Shown here one piece after another: positions 27,508-43,184 of a DNA stretch of 64,000 bases. How positions within the stretch are numbered: the stretch's first letter is position 1; each line of letters begins with the position of its first letter. The translations under genes were made by a program, and so were the position numbers. The stretch is taken from contig JACDQD010000006.1 in the NCBI GenBank assembly GCA_019843655.1, positions 15,518,246-15,582,245 of the forward strand, written 5' to 3'. The notes beneath the pieces are model-generated. The model was not told the origin of the DNA. It saw only the letters and a list, made by a program, of their open reading frames with translations, and searched no databases. The stretch is from Lethocerus indicus. Lineage: Eukaryota > Arthropoda > Insecta > Hemiptera > Belostomatidae.

Positions 27508-28929
27508 ATTCCATATATATATATTTATTTATTTATATATATACTGTTGGTTAACATTCGATACTCCCAAACAATGTCTTCCTTAAACTTATCATGTTAT
27601 TTCTTTTTTTCTATAATTCTGCATTCTTCGGTATTTGCAAGTAATATCAATATTAGTATCCATTCACGATCATACACTGTACGAATCATATATTAGTGAA
27701 CTACTTATTACAAATGATTTAATGGCATATATTAATTATATTTTAACCAGTTTATCCACTTCATATAATCTATGCCATAAAGAATTTCCCACTCCCTTTG
27801 GCCAGTAAAAACAAAAGAAAATTAAACTCAGATTCTTTATTTGTCTATCAGACATTCTTAAAACTTGATATAACGAAAAGGTTTAAAATTTGATTTTATG
27901 AGATACACATAATAAATACTGACATGCAGAACAGTGTAATTTATGTTACCATATAATTTTGTTACTTTTTTAAATTTCAAAATATCGGTTTTAAATATTT
28001 GGGGTGGTCTACCCTTTCTTTATTTGTATGTTTTTATTAACCATTTATTAAATTTAATATATATTTTTGATCATCTTGATTATTTTTCTAATTTATTAAT
28101 GTGGTAATGTATTTCTTAATTATGTATTTATTAATGTAAATTACAGGGGAGAAGATATCCTATTATCCTTTTTTGATAGATTTATAATTACCATTGGTTA
28201 ACTTGTCATTTACTTATTTCAGGGTTTTATTAATACTTAATAACATTATGGCTAATTAATGGCTAATTAATTTACCTGGAAGGTTTTCGTTAATATTACC
28301 TTTGTACTTCTATCCTTAATCAGCAACTTACATAATAAAAATGCAAGTACACAACAAACTGTATGCACTTGTCTATTTTAAAGAAATGTTTTCAGAAATA
28401 TTTATTTATCATTTTTGCAGAATAATTCACGATTTAAATTTACCACTAACATATTTCATGTTTTAATTTATTAAGTCATATGAAGGATGATACAGCTTAA
28501 CTTTTATACCCTCCTCCAACATTCTTTCATTTATATTGCACACCAATAGGTGCACATATTTAAAATTTTGTGTTATAAACTGATTAATGTTGTGGCCTAC
28601 CTAGATAGTAAGGCAGCATTAAATTAATTATATAAATTATTATGAATTAATTATTTTGTCTGTATGGAAAGTGAATGGGTCAATATCAATTGTCTTTCTT
28701 CTGTCTGTGCTTCTTGACAACTTCATATACATAAATTTGTCTTCGCTTATGTTTACACCCAGTTCTTTAGGCACAATCTCAAACAGTTGGAGGGTACCCG
28801 CGAGGGCTCACTCAGTCCTAGTAGTGTAACACAATCAGCATGTGCTAAATAGTATTCACCCTATCGCAGATCGTTCCCCCAGAAGTCATTCTAATAGCCC
28901 TAACTACTGAGTCCACAATTGATGAGACA

Positions 28930-29400
28930 CTCATTTGGCCTACATTTTTTTTATTTTTGGCCTTCGCTTTAGAATTTATCAGATCATTTTCGTTAGCTTC
29001 CTGATTTTCCTTGGAACACTTAACCTCTTAAGACATAAAGAAAGGCACTTAAAAGTGAGAGCTTGTCCACTATCTGATACCAAGGTATTAAATCTCTCCC
29101 ATCTCATTCTACTCCTCCGGATTCTGAGTTGTATCTTCGGACCTAGTCGATCTTTCAGGAACATCCTGTACGTTTTACCGATTGAGATGCGCAGAATGGT
29201 GTCCCGCAGCTAGTTATGGAAACTGTTGATCGACCCTGTTACTTCTATTACTATTTCAGCTCTGTATCTAAAGGAGTCGATCATTGCTAAGTCATCCGCG
29301 TAGGCAGCCACATGTTCCAGAAAAAGCAGCCTAGGACGAATAGTTGTGGGACAGCCCTTGTGGGTCCTCATCTGTAGTTCGACCTTCTGCTCAGTGCCTC
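28930..29400 (-). mobile_element. Decayed non-LTR retrotransposon reverse transcriptase fragment
   Basis: Reverse-transcribing enzyme remnant read on the minus strand. AYADDLAMI encodes the catalytic YADD box (codons at 29291-29302). THKGCP at about 29343-29362 resembles the start of the GCPQGS motif that precedes it. After the YADD box come IGKT-like residues, a MFLKDRLGP-like segment and a RSRMRWE segment, similar in arrangement to R1/Jockey-type LINE polymerases. Only about 15 residues separate GCP from YADD, where intact enzymes have several times more, so an internal deletion is likely. At least one stop codon interrupts the frame. There is no intact ORF, tail or target duplication. Confidence 0.65.
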
Positions 29401-29934
29401 TTAAAACGGCAATAATTTAATTTAGTCTCACTTTCCTTATATAAACGTTAAAACGACCGAAAGAAAGCCCGTGAAAACGTCTCATCGGGAGCTGCCCATT
29501 GGTCATTCTTGCGCCAATCCTGCTCAGACGGCTAACACATATCTTCAAATCAGGTTCCGTGAACGACAATTTTAACTTCAATAAAGAACTTAAAAAACGA
29601 TCGTCGGGTTCTAGATCCAGTGAATTAAATTTAATGCACGTTAGTTACAAGAAGTTCTCTTTTGCCCAAATCTTAGACGAAGAATCTGCGGAGAAGTCCA
29701 TGACACTTGAACGCAGTTATAGACTAACGGTCTAAATTTGAACAACATGTAGAGATAAGTGCACACTAACACACGGCCCCAAATATATCAGTAAAGTACC
29801 TTGAAACTCATGCGTGCTTCAGGAAACTACAAATAAAGCAGAACCAATGTCTCGAAAGAGTTAAGAAAAGTAGTGATCTCAAGTTAACTGCTAATCTTAA
29901 GTTAGCCACAGTCTAAATATTACAGTATATAAGC

Positions 29935-29938
<4 letters not shown>

Positions 29939-29977
<39 letters not shown>
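29939..29977. repeat. (AT)n microsatellite
   Basis: About 39 bp of AT repeat directly abutting the dispersed repeat that follows. Confidence 0.9.
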
Positions 29978-29980
<3 letters not shown>

Positions 29981-30110
29981 GTTTATAGAATACCTGTTTT
30001 GTGGTCTGTGACGGGTTGGAATACCGTAGATTTCATGTTCTTTTGTCTCCTCTCGCTGGTTTGGTCTTTTGCTAGACCGGTTTCGGCTGTACGCCATCTT
30101 CAATAGCGGT
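29978..30110 (-). mobile_element. Copy of a short dispersed repeat (Penelope-like tail?)
   Basis: About 85 bases (29991-30078) match the insertion at 43458-43543 at roughly 80-85 percent by eye, including TACCTGTTTTGTGGTCTG, GGGTTGGAATAC and CTCCTCTCGCTGG. On the minus strand the copy extends outward into TTGAAGATGGCG-TACAGCCGAAACCGGTC. That stretch has a GGC/GCC hairpin before GAAAC and recalls the ends of some Penelope-like elements. The dispersed nature is direct observation; the element class is a guess. Confidence 0.5.
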
Positions 30111-32276
30111 GTTAGTCACTTTGGCACTTTAGATTCATTTTGGGGTGCCCAAAATAAATTTTATCTTAAATAAATATTATCCTATTTTGTATCCCAATCT
30201 TCGGTACCTATTTTTGTTGTAAAAATATGTTATTAGTCATTTGTAACCCACATTAACAGCTACGGTAAGGTTTGTGTCCAGGTATATCTTCTGAATATCA
30301 TTCAAATTATTTTGCGCAGTAAAGACTGTATATTTAATAGGAACGGCAATGAAAAAATTTTGTCTAAACTGTCTACGATTGCTGTTATCAATAGCCTGTG
30401 AACGACCTCTGCACGTGATAAAATGGGCTACTATATCTCTCGTTTAGAGTTGCTAGGCGTCTCTGTTTGCTGGCATTGTTCCTTTTTTTAGGTGATAGTT
30501 CAGGTGTCCCGAGGAAACAGTTTGGGATTGTTTTCACTCAGTGAAAGTTTTATTCTCTAACTGCCTGGCGACTACCACTTTGGGACCAACGACTGGACGG
30601 GACAGTCTAATCTATAACTTCAGTGATTCCATAGTCTTTGAATTTCAACTCTGAATTCGAATCTTGAACCAAAGAATTGGAGCATAATTTCCTCAAACAT
30701 GGAAACAGTATTCCAACACACCAAAAAAATTGTATATTTTTAAAATTTCCAAATATTTATTTATTATGCTTTAATTAATATATATAATTATATTATAATA
30801 ATTTATTATAATATTATTTTTGATTACACAATGGGGACTTTGAATGTATCCCTCCCTAATGGAGATGCAATGGCCAGTAGAAAGAAATCGGCTACTACCT
30901 GAAATAATTGAGTGGGTATTACAATACCTCAATTTTGATTCAAATTCCCGCGAAATGTATGTCTACATGATAAAAAAGAATAAAATTTGATGAAGGAGAC
31001 AAAATCTTACAGCAAATTTGAAGTAACCTTAACTCTGCCCATCTTTTTTTATTAAATTAAAAAAGATATTACATTTTATTATAATGTAGTACTACAGGGT
31101 ATTGTATTAGTAGAACAATACATTAATCATTTTAGGACCAATTTAAATATTTCCTGTAGTGTGTTGGATAAAAACGTATCGCCTTTTTGGTCAATGACGG
31201 AGAGTTCAAGGAGCGACACTCATTCCCCTGTAAAAAGTTATTATCTAGATCGTATGGTGTGGGATAATATTATTCCAATCAATTACGTTAATTATTTTCT
31301 GAATCATTAATATATTTTCTTTGACGGTATAAAGTTGTGCGTGTGTGTGGGTGCGCGTACATGTTGAAAGTAGAACAGGGGTTTAACTTTAATGTTTCAC
31401 ATTAAACCTTATTCTGCATCCTCGATGGTATGGTAAAATTGTAACCATAACCCGACCATTAGTCAATAGGAATGAATATTTATTATGCAATGAAATTTTG
31501 ATTTGTCTAATTTCCTATAACTAATGTACTGCAGAAATTGTTTTTAAAAAGTATGACATTAGAAACGAAATCGGTACAAAGAAAATGATCCGAAATAAAT
31601 TTTCAACCTGTTTTTTTTCTAACAACAAATAGATTCCTCTGCCTATAAATTGTTTGTCTCATACCGCCAATATTCATCTCACATTGGACATTGTTCAGAA
31701 TACAATCTTATTTTGACTAGTTCATTTAAAATGGTGAAAGAACCTTCTAGTGAATTATGTTTTAATGAAAAATAAATTTAATTAACGGACTACGCCTTGA
31801 AACAGTTCGAATCAACCCGTATGCCTCGGACTTTAATTTGTAAGTTACAGTAAGGGAGTTAGACTTTAGTGCACCATAGTTAGCGCACTCCGGCAGCGGT
31901 TACTTACCCAAATAATAATAACATAACATAAGCATAGCAGGTTAAAATTTACTGTAGGGAGATCTCTACAGGCCTAATCGCGCTTAATAAGAAACATACT
32001 AAAAAAACAATAAGGATCGAGTATATAGTTAGCTGTTCAAGTGTATGAAATCAACTATAAAAAACCAACCAATTAATAGTGCAAGAATTGGTGTTATTTG
32101 CATTAATGTCATGGATTTCATAGTTGGAATTCGTCATTACCAGTTCAGCTAGATAGGAAAAGGAATTTTTAAACAACATACCCAATATACATATATTTTC
32201 AATGAATTTATACAATGTTATTCACTACTTCTATCTACTACCAACCCTTTAAAAGTCACTCCAGTAGTCCATCATT
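30111..32276. other. Intergenic DNA, no gene recognised
   Basis: Moderately CpG-rich up to about 32.0 kb, then CpG-poor. No exon or RNA gene was recognised. The CpG change near 32.0-32.1 kb lies just beyond the last exon of the minus-strand gene model that follows. Confidence 0.5.
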
Positions 32277-32887
32277 TTAAATGGGTTGGTGACCATTGTA
32301 CAAAGCAGCACCATTTTTGTCGGTATGTTGCTTGACATTATGCACAGAATATCTATTGTACAATCCCCAAATACTATTCATTAGTTTGCTGTTATATTGC
32401 GGTGGTAAGTACTCCATAACTGTAAAAGCACATAGAAACTTTTATTAGTTACACAAAGAAACACCCTGCATTTCTTAACAAGAAAATCATATATGTATAC
32501 ATAGAAACAAAGTGATTATAGATTGGTTTTAAAGTCTATATGCATAGTTTACTGACACTTTGTGTATGTAGGCTGCAATAATTTTTCGGTCAATTCAGCT
32601 GCATCAAATGTTGGTTCTGTATTTTCATTTATCTGTGCACGCACCTTATGGGCAGCGAACATCCCTTGAGGTACAGATCCCATTTTAAGGTTGCACCCTA
32701 TGTCATAAGAATGATATGAGTAACATACAGAAGAAAATCTTGAGGTCTACTTTAATGTACATGTAAATGTGATAAGATATATACAATTAATTATTCCTCC
32801 ACCTTTTTAATCAGGAACAGATAAATAAAATTTAATTCCTGAGTAGTAAAAATATATAGAGTATACAGTATATATATATATATATAT

Positions 32888-32955
<68 letters not shown>

Positions 32956-33326
32956 AAAATGCATTAAGGGACAACTATTTAAAAGATATTACTAAAAAAT
33001 AATAAATGAGATCAAATAATCTTTTATTAGAAGATGTTTAACATTATGTTCCAATTTCTAATTTCCCCTGTGCAGTGTGTAGCATCATGAAGTAACATCA
33101 TAATTAGGTTAGATACATAAATCTGGATGAAATTACCTGGATGAAAACTGGATAATAAATTTATTATAAATTGAGACACAATATAAGTCCAGGATGCAAC
33201 CACACTATCACTTGTAAAATTATAGTCATTCATAGGTTCACAGCACATGTAATAAAAACACACTGCAGAGAAAACAAATTCACTATTTCCAGCAAGTGTT
33301 ATTCCATAAGACCACGTTAAAATAGG
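32277..33326 (-). CDS. Unrecognised protein, C-terminal exons (5' end not found)
   Basis: Three exons join in phase: 33137-33326, 32557-32697 and 32277-32419 (stop TAA at 32277-32279), about 157 residues. The first is hydrophobic, with probable membrane segments around SEFVFSAVCFYYM and WTYIVSQFIINLL. The second is polar (KMGSVPQGMFAAHKVRAQIN, FDAAELTEKLLQPTYTKF), and the third reads MEYLPPQYNSKLMNSIWG and ends NGHQPI. The splice sites are ACATAG| / CCAG|GTAATT, CATAG| / AAGT|GTCAGT and TTTTACAG|. I do not recognise the family. A shorter alternative end is possible: donor TGTCA|GTAAAC joined to the same acceptor stops at 32392. The gene lies tail-side of SdhA on the same strand in CpG-poor DNA, consistent with transcription. 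The 5' exons were not found between 33.3 and 35.1 kb. It could be a pseudogene or chance open frames. Confidence 0.4.
32869..32952. repeat. (TA)n microsatellite
   Basis: About 84 bp of TA repeat with one interruption, in the intron between the first two exons of the unrecognised minus-strand gene. It is the longest simple repeat in the window. Confidence 0.95.
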
Positions 33327-33339
33327 CTATGTCCAATTG

Positions 33340-33415
33340 CAAGACAGCTCTTTATAAAGTTTGTCTGTCTAGTAATTACCATTATATCAGCCACTGCGTC
33401 AGCTATCTTATCTTG
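33340..33415 (-). mobile_element. SINE-like fragment
   Basis: The minus strand begins AAGATAGCTGACGCAGTGG and aligns with the 8.4 kb fragment over about 28 bases (33378-33404 against 8377-8404) with scattered mismatches. A possible 36-nt exon reading frame (33380-33415) falls inside it and is therefore not trusted. Confidence 0.35.
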
Positions 33416-35139
33416 CTGGGTCAAAAAGTCAAAGGGGTGCTTTTATTCGCAGCATATCCAATGTTTTTTCATTTGAAATCAGGATACATGAAGTGAATTA
33501 AAGCTTATTAAAATATTAGCATTTACTTTTATAATAAACTTAATGAATCAAATACATTTAAACCCTACCATACTAATGGAGTTACATATTTTCATGAATA
33601 TAAAATATTCATTTGAATAATAAAAGCTCTCTACTTGAAAAGATATACTCTAATAAAATTAGATACTAAATTCAGTTAAAATTTAGTTACTACACAATGC
33701 TATCAAGGTTAAACCATCAGAAATAATGGAACAAATTTAAATTAATAAAATTTAATTGGCATTGTTTTCTATTATTTTCTACTATTCATCAAATTTATAA
33801 ATACATTATAGTTGGGTGATTATCTTTTAAAATATATTTCCTTAACGGAAATATTCTATTAAGGTATCATTACCAACTTTTTCTAATTTTAAATGTATAT
33901 ACACACAGGTATATATATACAAATACATAAAGAATCATAACAGATTACTGTGATCAATATTTCTTGAACAGTAAATTCACAGTCTGTTCTATATTGCAGT
34001 TATTTTATGTAACTGAGACAATCTAACTGAAGACCGTTTTTTATCACACATTATCTTCTTAGAGTTGCAAAAAATTGTTGATGAAATAAGCATTCCAGTG
34101 ATTAGTCGAGCTCTAATTAACTGTACATGCAACAGCTCTGTCCAAAAATAAAATTCAATAAAAAGTGTTTAATAATGAAATTGGAAATTACAAAGAAATA
34201 TTTTAATTATATTATTAAATCTTATTTCATCCTATTAAATCATATTTACTACATAGTTAGAAGTGTTTTAATGTATAATTAGAGTAATGACAATGAATAA
34301 TTGAATTAATTGTGGATAAAATGAAAAAGAATTTATAAAATAAAATGGAATATCCATTTAACATATCCATAAAACATTGATTGTTTCCTCATATAAAAAG
34401 GGTACATAAAGGATAATCAAATGTTACTTTACTTTTATTACTGTACATGTGGCAGGCTGTACACATTTTTATGTGTTTAATGAAATCTTAGAAAACAGTT
34501 TTAGCTTTGTTAGTTCAAAAATTGTCAAGGTCTGTAATAATGTTTCTTTAATAATGAATAGTAATAATGATAAATGGCCTGAATAATGGTGTCTGAATGT
34601 CCATGGAAAGCACAAGAGCAATAATAAATAAGTTTCCAGGTATTAATTTTGTGATTTCCTAATAGGTATTTAATCTACATTATTATATTATATATTATTT
34701 AAATGGATTATTTATCTAGGCGTGTTCAGTGATATTTTTATTTACAAATGAAGTGTGTTTATGGTTACCTACTTAGACCCCTTGCTTAGGTGTAGGTGCT
34801 AACCCAAGTCACTCAGGCACTAATCACATTCATTTGAGTTCAATTATTTAGTTAGAAGTCACTGTCAAGAAATAGTAGTTTAGTACTAAAAGTATGGGAT
34901 AACAAAAAATATCAGATCTGAAATTATTTTCAATAATTTCTTGTATTAATATAGGTACATACTTAAACAGAAAAAGAAAACTTGATAAGTAATTTAATGT
35001 ACATTTATTTTGTGGGAATAACTTGAACAAATTATAAGTTTTAAATTTAAAATAAACAAAAATGTGGCAAGAAAATAAATTAATATCTACAATGTATTTT
35101 TATAAAACACAACTCAATATACTACGCAATATAACTTTT
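33416..35139. other. AT-rich stretch, no gene recognised
   Basis: CpG-poor DNA between the SdhA polyadenylation signal and the unrecognised gene. Upstream exons of that gene would be expected here, but none with convincing splice sites and conserved residues was found. The 60-codon minus frame at 34848-35030 shows no domain. Confidence 0.4.
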
Positions 35140-35145
35140 TTTATT
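35140..35145 (-). terminator. Candidate SdhA polyadenylation signal
   Basis: AATAAA on the minus strand (tttatt on plus), about 215 bases past the SdhA stop codon. It is the nearest canonical hexamer I saw downstream. Confidence 0.5.
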
Positions 35146-35358
35146 TGTACAATATTGGTTACATCCTCTAATAGGACTAAAATAAACCTGAATGTTTTTA
35201 TGTAGAATGCATTCTTCACTGGTAATCTACATTCATTTTTTGTTCACTCAGAATTGCTATTTTTTATGATTCCACCAACAATTACCAGTAGTTAAACTAT
35301 ATCACAAGCAGACAGTCTGCACTTTTCAAGTTGCAGATGTTTTTATAAACACAGAGAA

Positions 35359-41036
<5,678 letters not shown>

Positions 41037-41097
41037 CTTCGAAAAATATTTCAATCCACCATATGATCACCGTATAAAATATTTCAGAACGCCGGCA

Positions 41098-41103
41098 TTT
41101 ATA
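41098..41103 (-). promoter_or_regulatory. TATA-like element upstream of SdhA
   Basis: TATAAA on the minus strand 62 bases before the SdhA start codon. This would predict a start of transcription near 41070 and a very short leader. It lies beside a CpG-containing GCCGGC in the region shared with the divergent cytochrome c gene. Weak evidence from position only. Confidence 0.3.
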
Positions 41104-41788
41104 ACTCTCACTGCCTTCTGGAAGAACAAATTCTAGCTGTGTATTTGTGCTTATACACAGATACCGAATATTTTAGAATAACCAACACTAAAATAAAGTA
41201 GGTGTTTATTTTCTCATGGAACTCTAAGATAAGGATTAAGGGATTGGTTTATTTAGTATTTAAGCAATAAATATTTTGATTGATTATTGTGGCCCACATG
41301 CTCGACACTCATACCATCGATTAAGAAGCGGATCTGCCCTTTTCATTGAGGTTTGAGCAACCATACTCGACTTGTTTGTACTATATTGAAATAGGTAAAG
41401 TACTTTTAATCGTTTATGTGATATTCTACTTTTCATGAAGGGATTTGTTTGCTGGTATTTTACTATAGTTTGTTTTCAAAGTTTAATTGTTTTTGAACAT
41501 CCACTTTTCCGCTTTATCAAAATGTTCATACCGCCTTACCAAAAATGGCCCTAATTTCCCTTTAGAGCATAAATATACTTTTATACTATGTTTCTGTTTT
41601 CAATTATTAATGAAGAGAACCCTCTTTAGTAATTGGAAAAATGACATTTCAAGGTCAAAGTTCTGAGCACATTTTCCTTCATTTGGTGCTATGAAAATTA
41701 AATGATTGATAGGATTATATTTGTGGTAATTTCTTTACATGTATATAAATATAAATATTTTTTAGGACTTCTCTTTTCCTGACTGAAA

Positions 41789-42306
41789 ATGCCTGAACCA
41801 GTTTCTCTGAACTGCCTTCCTGACTCAATCGAAAAAGGAAAAAAGGTCTTACCATAAAGTATTTCCTGTAAATTGAAGATGAAATAAATTGAATATGCCT
41901 ACATTAACTTTATTTTTTCTTACAGATTTTTGTTCAGAAGTGTTCTCAGTGTCACACTGTTGAAGCAGGAGGTAAACACAAAGTAGGTCCAAATCTTCAT
42001 GGTTTAATTGGCAGAAAAACAGGACAAGCACCAGGTTTCAGTTATTCTGAAGCTAATGTTAACAAAGGTAAATAGAAAAACACGTTTTATTTAATTGACT
42101 ATTATTTTTATTGCAAAAGTTTATTTTTTCAAATAAAATTGTTCGCTGAATTTTTTAAAGGTATCCAGTGGACAGCAGATTCACTCTTTGTATATTTGGA
42201 AAATCCAAAGAAATTTATTCCTGGAACTAAAATGGTTTTTGCTGGTATAAAGAAGGTAGAAGAACGAAAAGCTCTTATATGTTATTTATTGTCTGCAACT
42301 AAGTAG
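41789..42306 (+). CDS. Cytochrome c, complete
   Basis: Soluble haem protein of the intermembrane space carrying electrons from complex III to complex IV. Exons 41789-41845, 41926-42067 and 42161-42306 give 114 residues. CSQCH is the covalent haem site with the axial His. PGTKM carries the axial Met. [20 protein letters not shown] and [14 protein letters not shown] are near-canonical. The N-terminus ([19 protein letters not shown]) is longer than usual and has an extra Cys, and the C-terminus ([11 protein letters not shown]) also has a Cys and departs from the usual ..AYLK. This could be a derived or testis-type paralogue. Intron 2 interrupts the Gly codon of NKG-I. A 5' UTR intron is plausible (donor near 41393, acceptor at about 41763). 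It is transcribed away from SdhA. Confidence 0.95.
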
Positions 42307-42501
42307 ACAATCATCAGTGCAAAGTAGTGTTTAATAATTTTCTGAGAGAAAATATGGACATTTATTTACTGTTTCAATTTGAAAGTATTTGTGTAAATGG
42401 TTAGCTAATATATGTAATTTATGTATGCATGTGAAATGTTTATAAATTACATTAATTTATTTGTACAGTTGTTGTTAATATTTACAACAAATTATTAGAC
42501 A

Positions 42502-42507
42502 AATAAA
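42502..42507 (+). terminator. Candidate cytochrome c polyadenylation signal
   Basis: AATAAA about 195 bases past the stop codon of the plus-strand cytochrome c gene. Confidence 0.5.
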
Positions 42508-42625
42508 TGTCAAGAAAAAAGTTGTTTTTAATATTTTCCAATTCATATTTCTTGAGTGTGTGTGTGTATATGACACAATATATTATAAAAATGCTTGTCA
42601 TGCTGTAGCGATAATGAATGATCCT

Positions 42626-42628
<3 letters not shown>

Positions 42629-42675
<47 letters not shown>
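42629..42675. repeat. (AT)n microsatellite
   Basis: About 47 bp of AT repeat between the tail-to-tail cytochrome c and Pol I subunit genes. Confidence 0.95.
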
Positions 42676-42679
<4 letters not shown>

Positions 42680-43008
42680 CACAACATGTGTAATAATATA
42701 ATCACAACTAAGGTTATGGGAATTGGCACAACTACAAATGGGTTAAAGCAAAATTATAAATAACATATTTAGGAACAACTATGCAAACAGAAAATTTTAG
42801 TCGGATATAGGCTTTTTGTATAACTGATTTGATCTCAAAGCAACTATTCTTAAATTTTAAGTATTTGTATCAATATATTTTTTGAACCATTAATCTTCTA
42901 AAGTCGTGTAATTTTGATTGGCTGACAAAGCCAGTGCTCTTATTTCCAATGTCAACATGAATTGACTATTAACATTTAATAGAAACATCTAATATTTGTT
43001 AGTGATTT

Positions 43009-43014
43009 TTTATT
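43009..43014 (-). terminator. Candidate Pol I subunit polyadenylation signal
   Basis: AATAAA on the minus strand (tttatt on plus), about 170 bases past the RpI135 stop codon. Confidence 0.45.
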
Positions 43015-43184
43015 TTACAAAAAGCAACTTAATTTGAATAGCATGAGAACAAGGATATTATTAGTTAAAAAGAGTTTAATGTCAGCAAAAATATGCAGCA
43101 AGGGCAGGACAAGGTCAATCTCAACAGGATAATAATCCTAAGACTCAAAAAAGGTTGCAATATATATATTAAAACAGTAAATTA

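Larger units (their letters stand above)
24822..28929. other. Intergenic DNA, no gene recognised
   Basis: CpG-rich, particularly at 24.8-25.3 kb. The small frames at 24860-25072 (+) and 25075-25266 (-) show no recognisable domain. It contains three microsatellites, listed separately. No exon with convincing splice sites was seen. Confidence 0.5.

Noticed and set aside
29978..30110. Active hammerhead ribozyme
   Set aside because: The conserved CTGATGA core is absent on inspection; only the GAAAC side and a short stem are suggestive.
33380..33415. 36-nt in-phase micro-exon upstream of the unrecognised gene
   Set aside because: It falls within a SINE-like island that aligns with 8377-8404, so the open frame is probably fortuitous.
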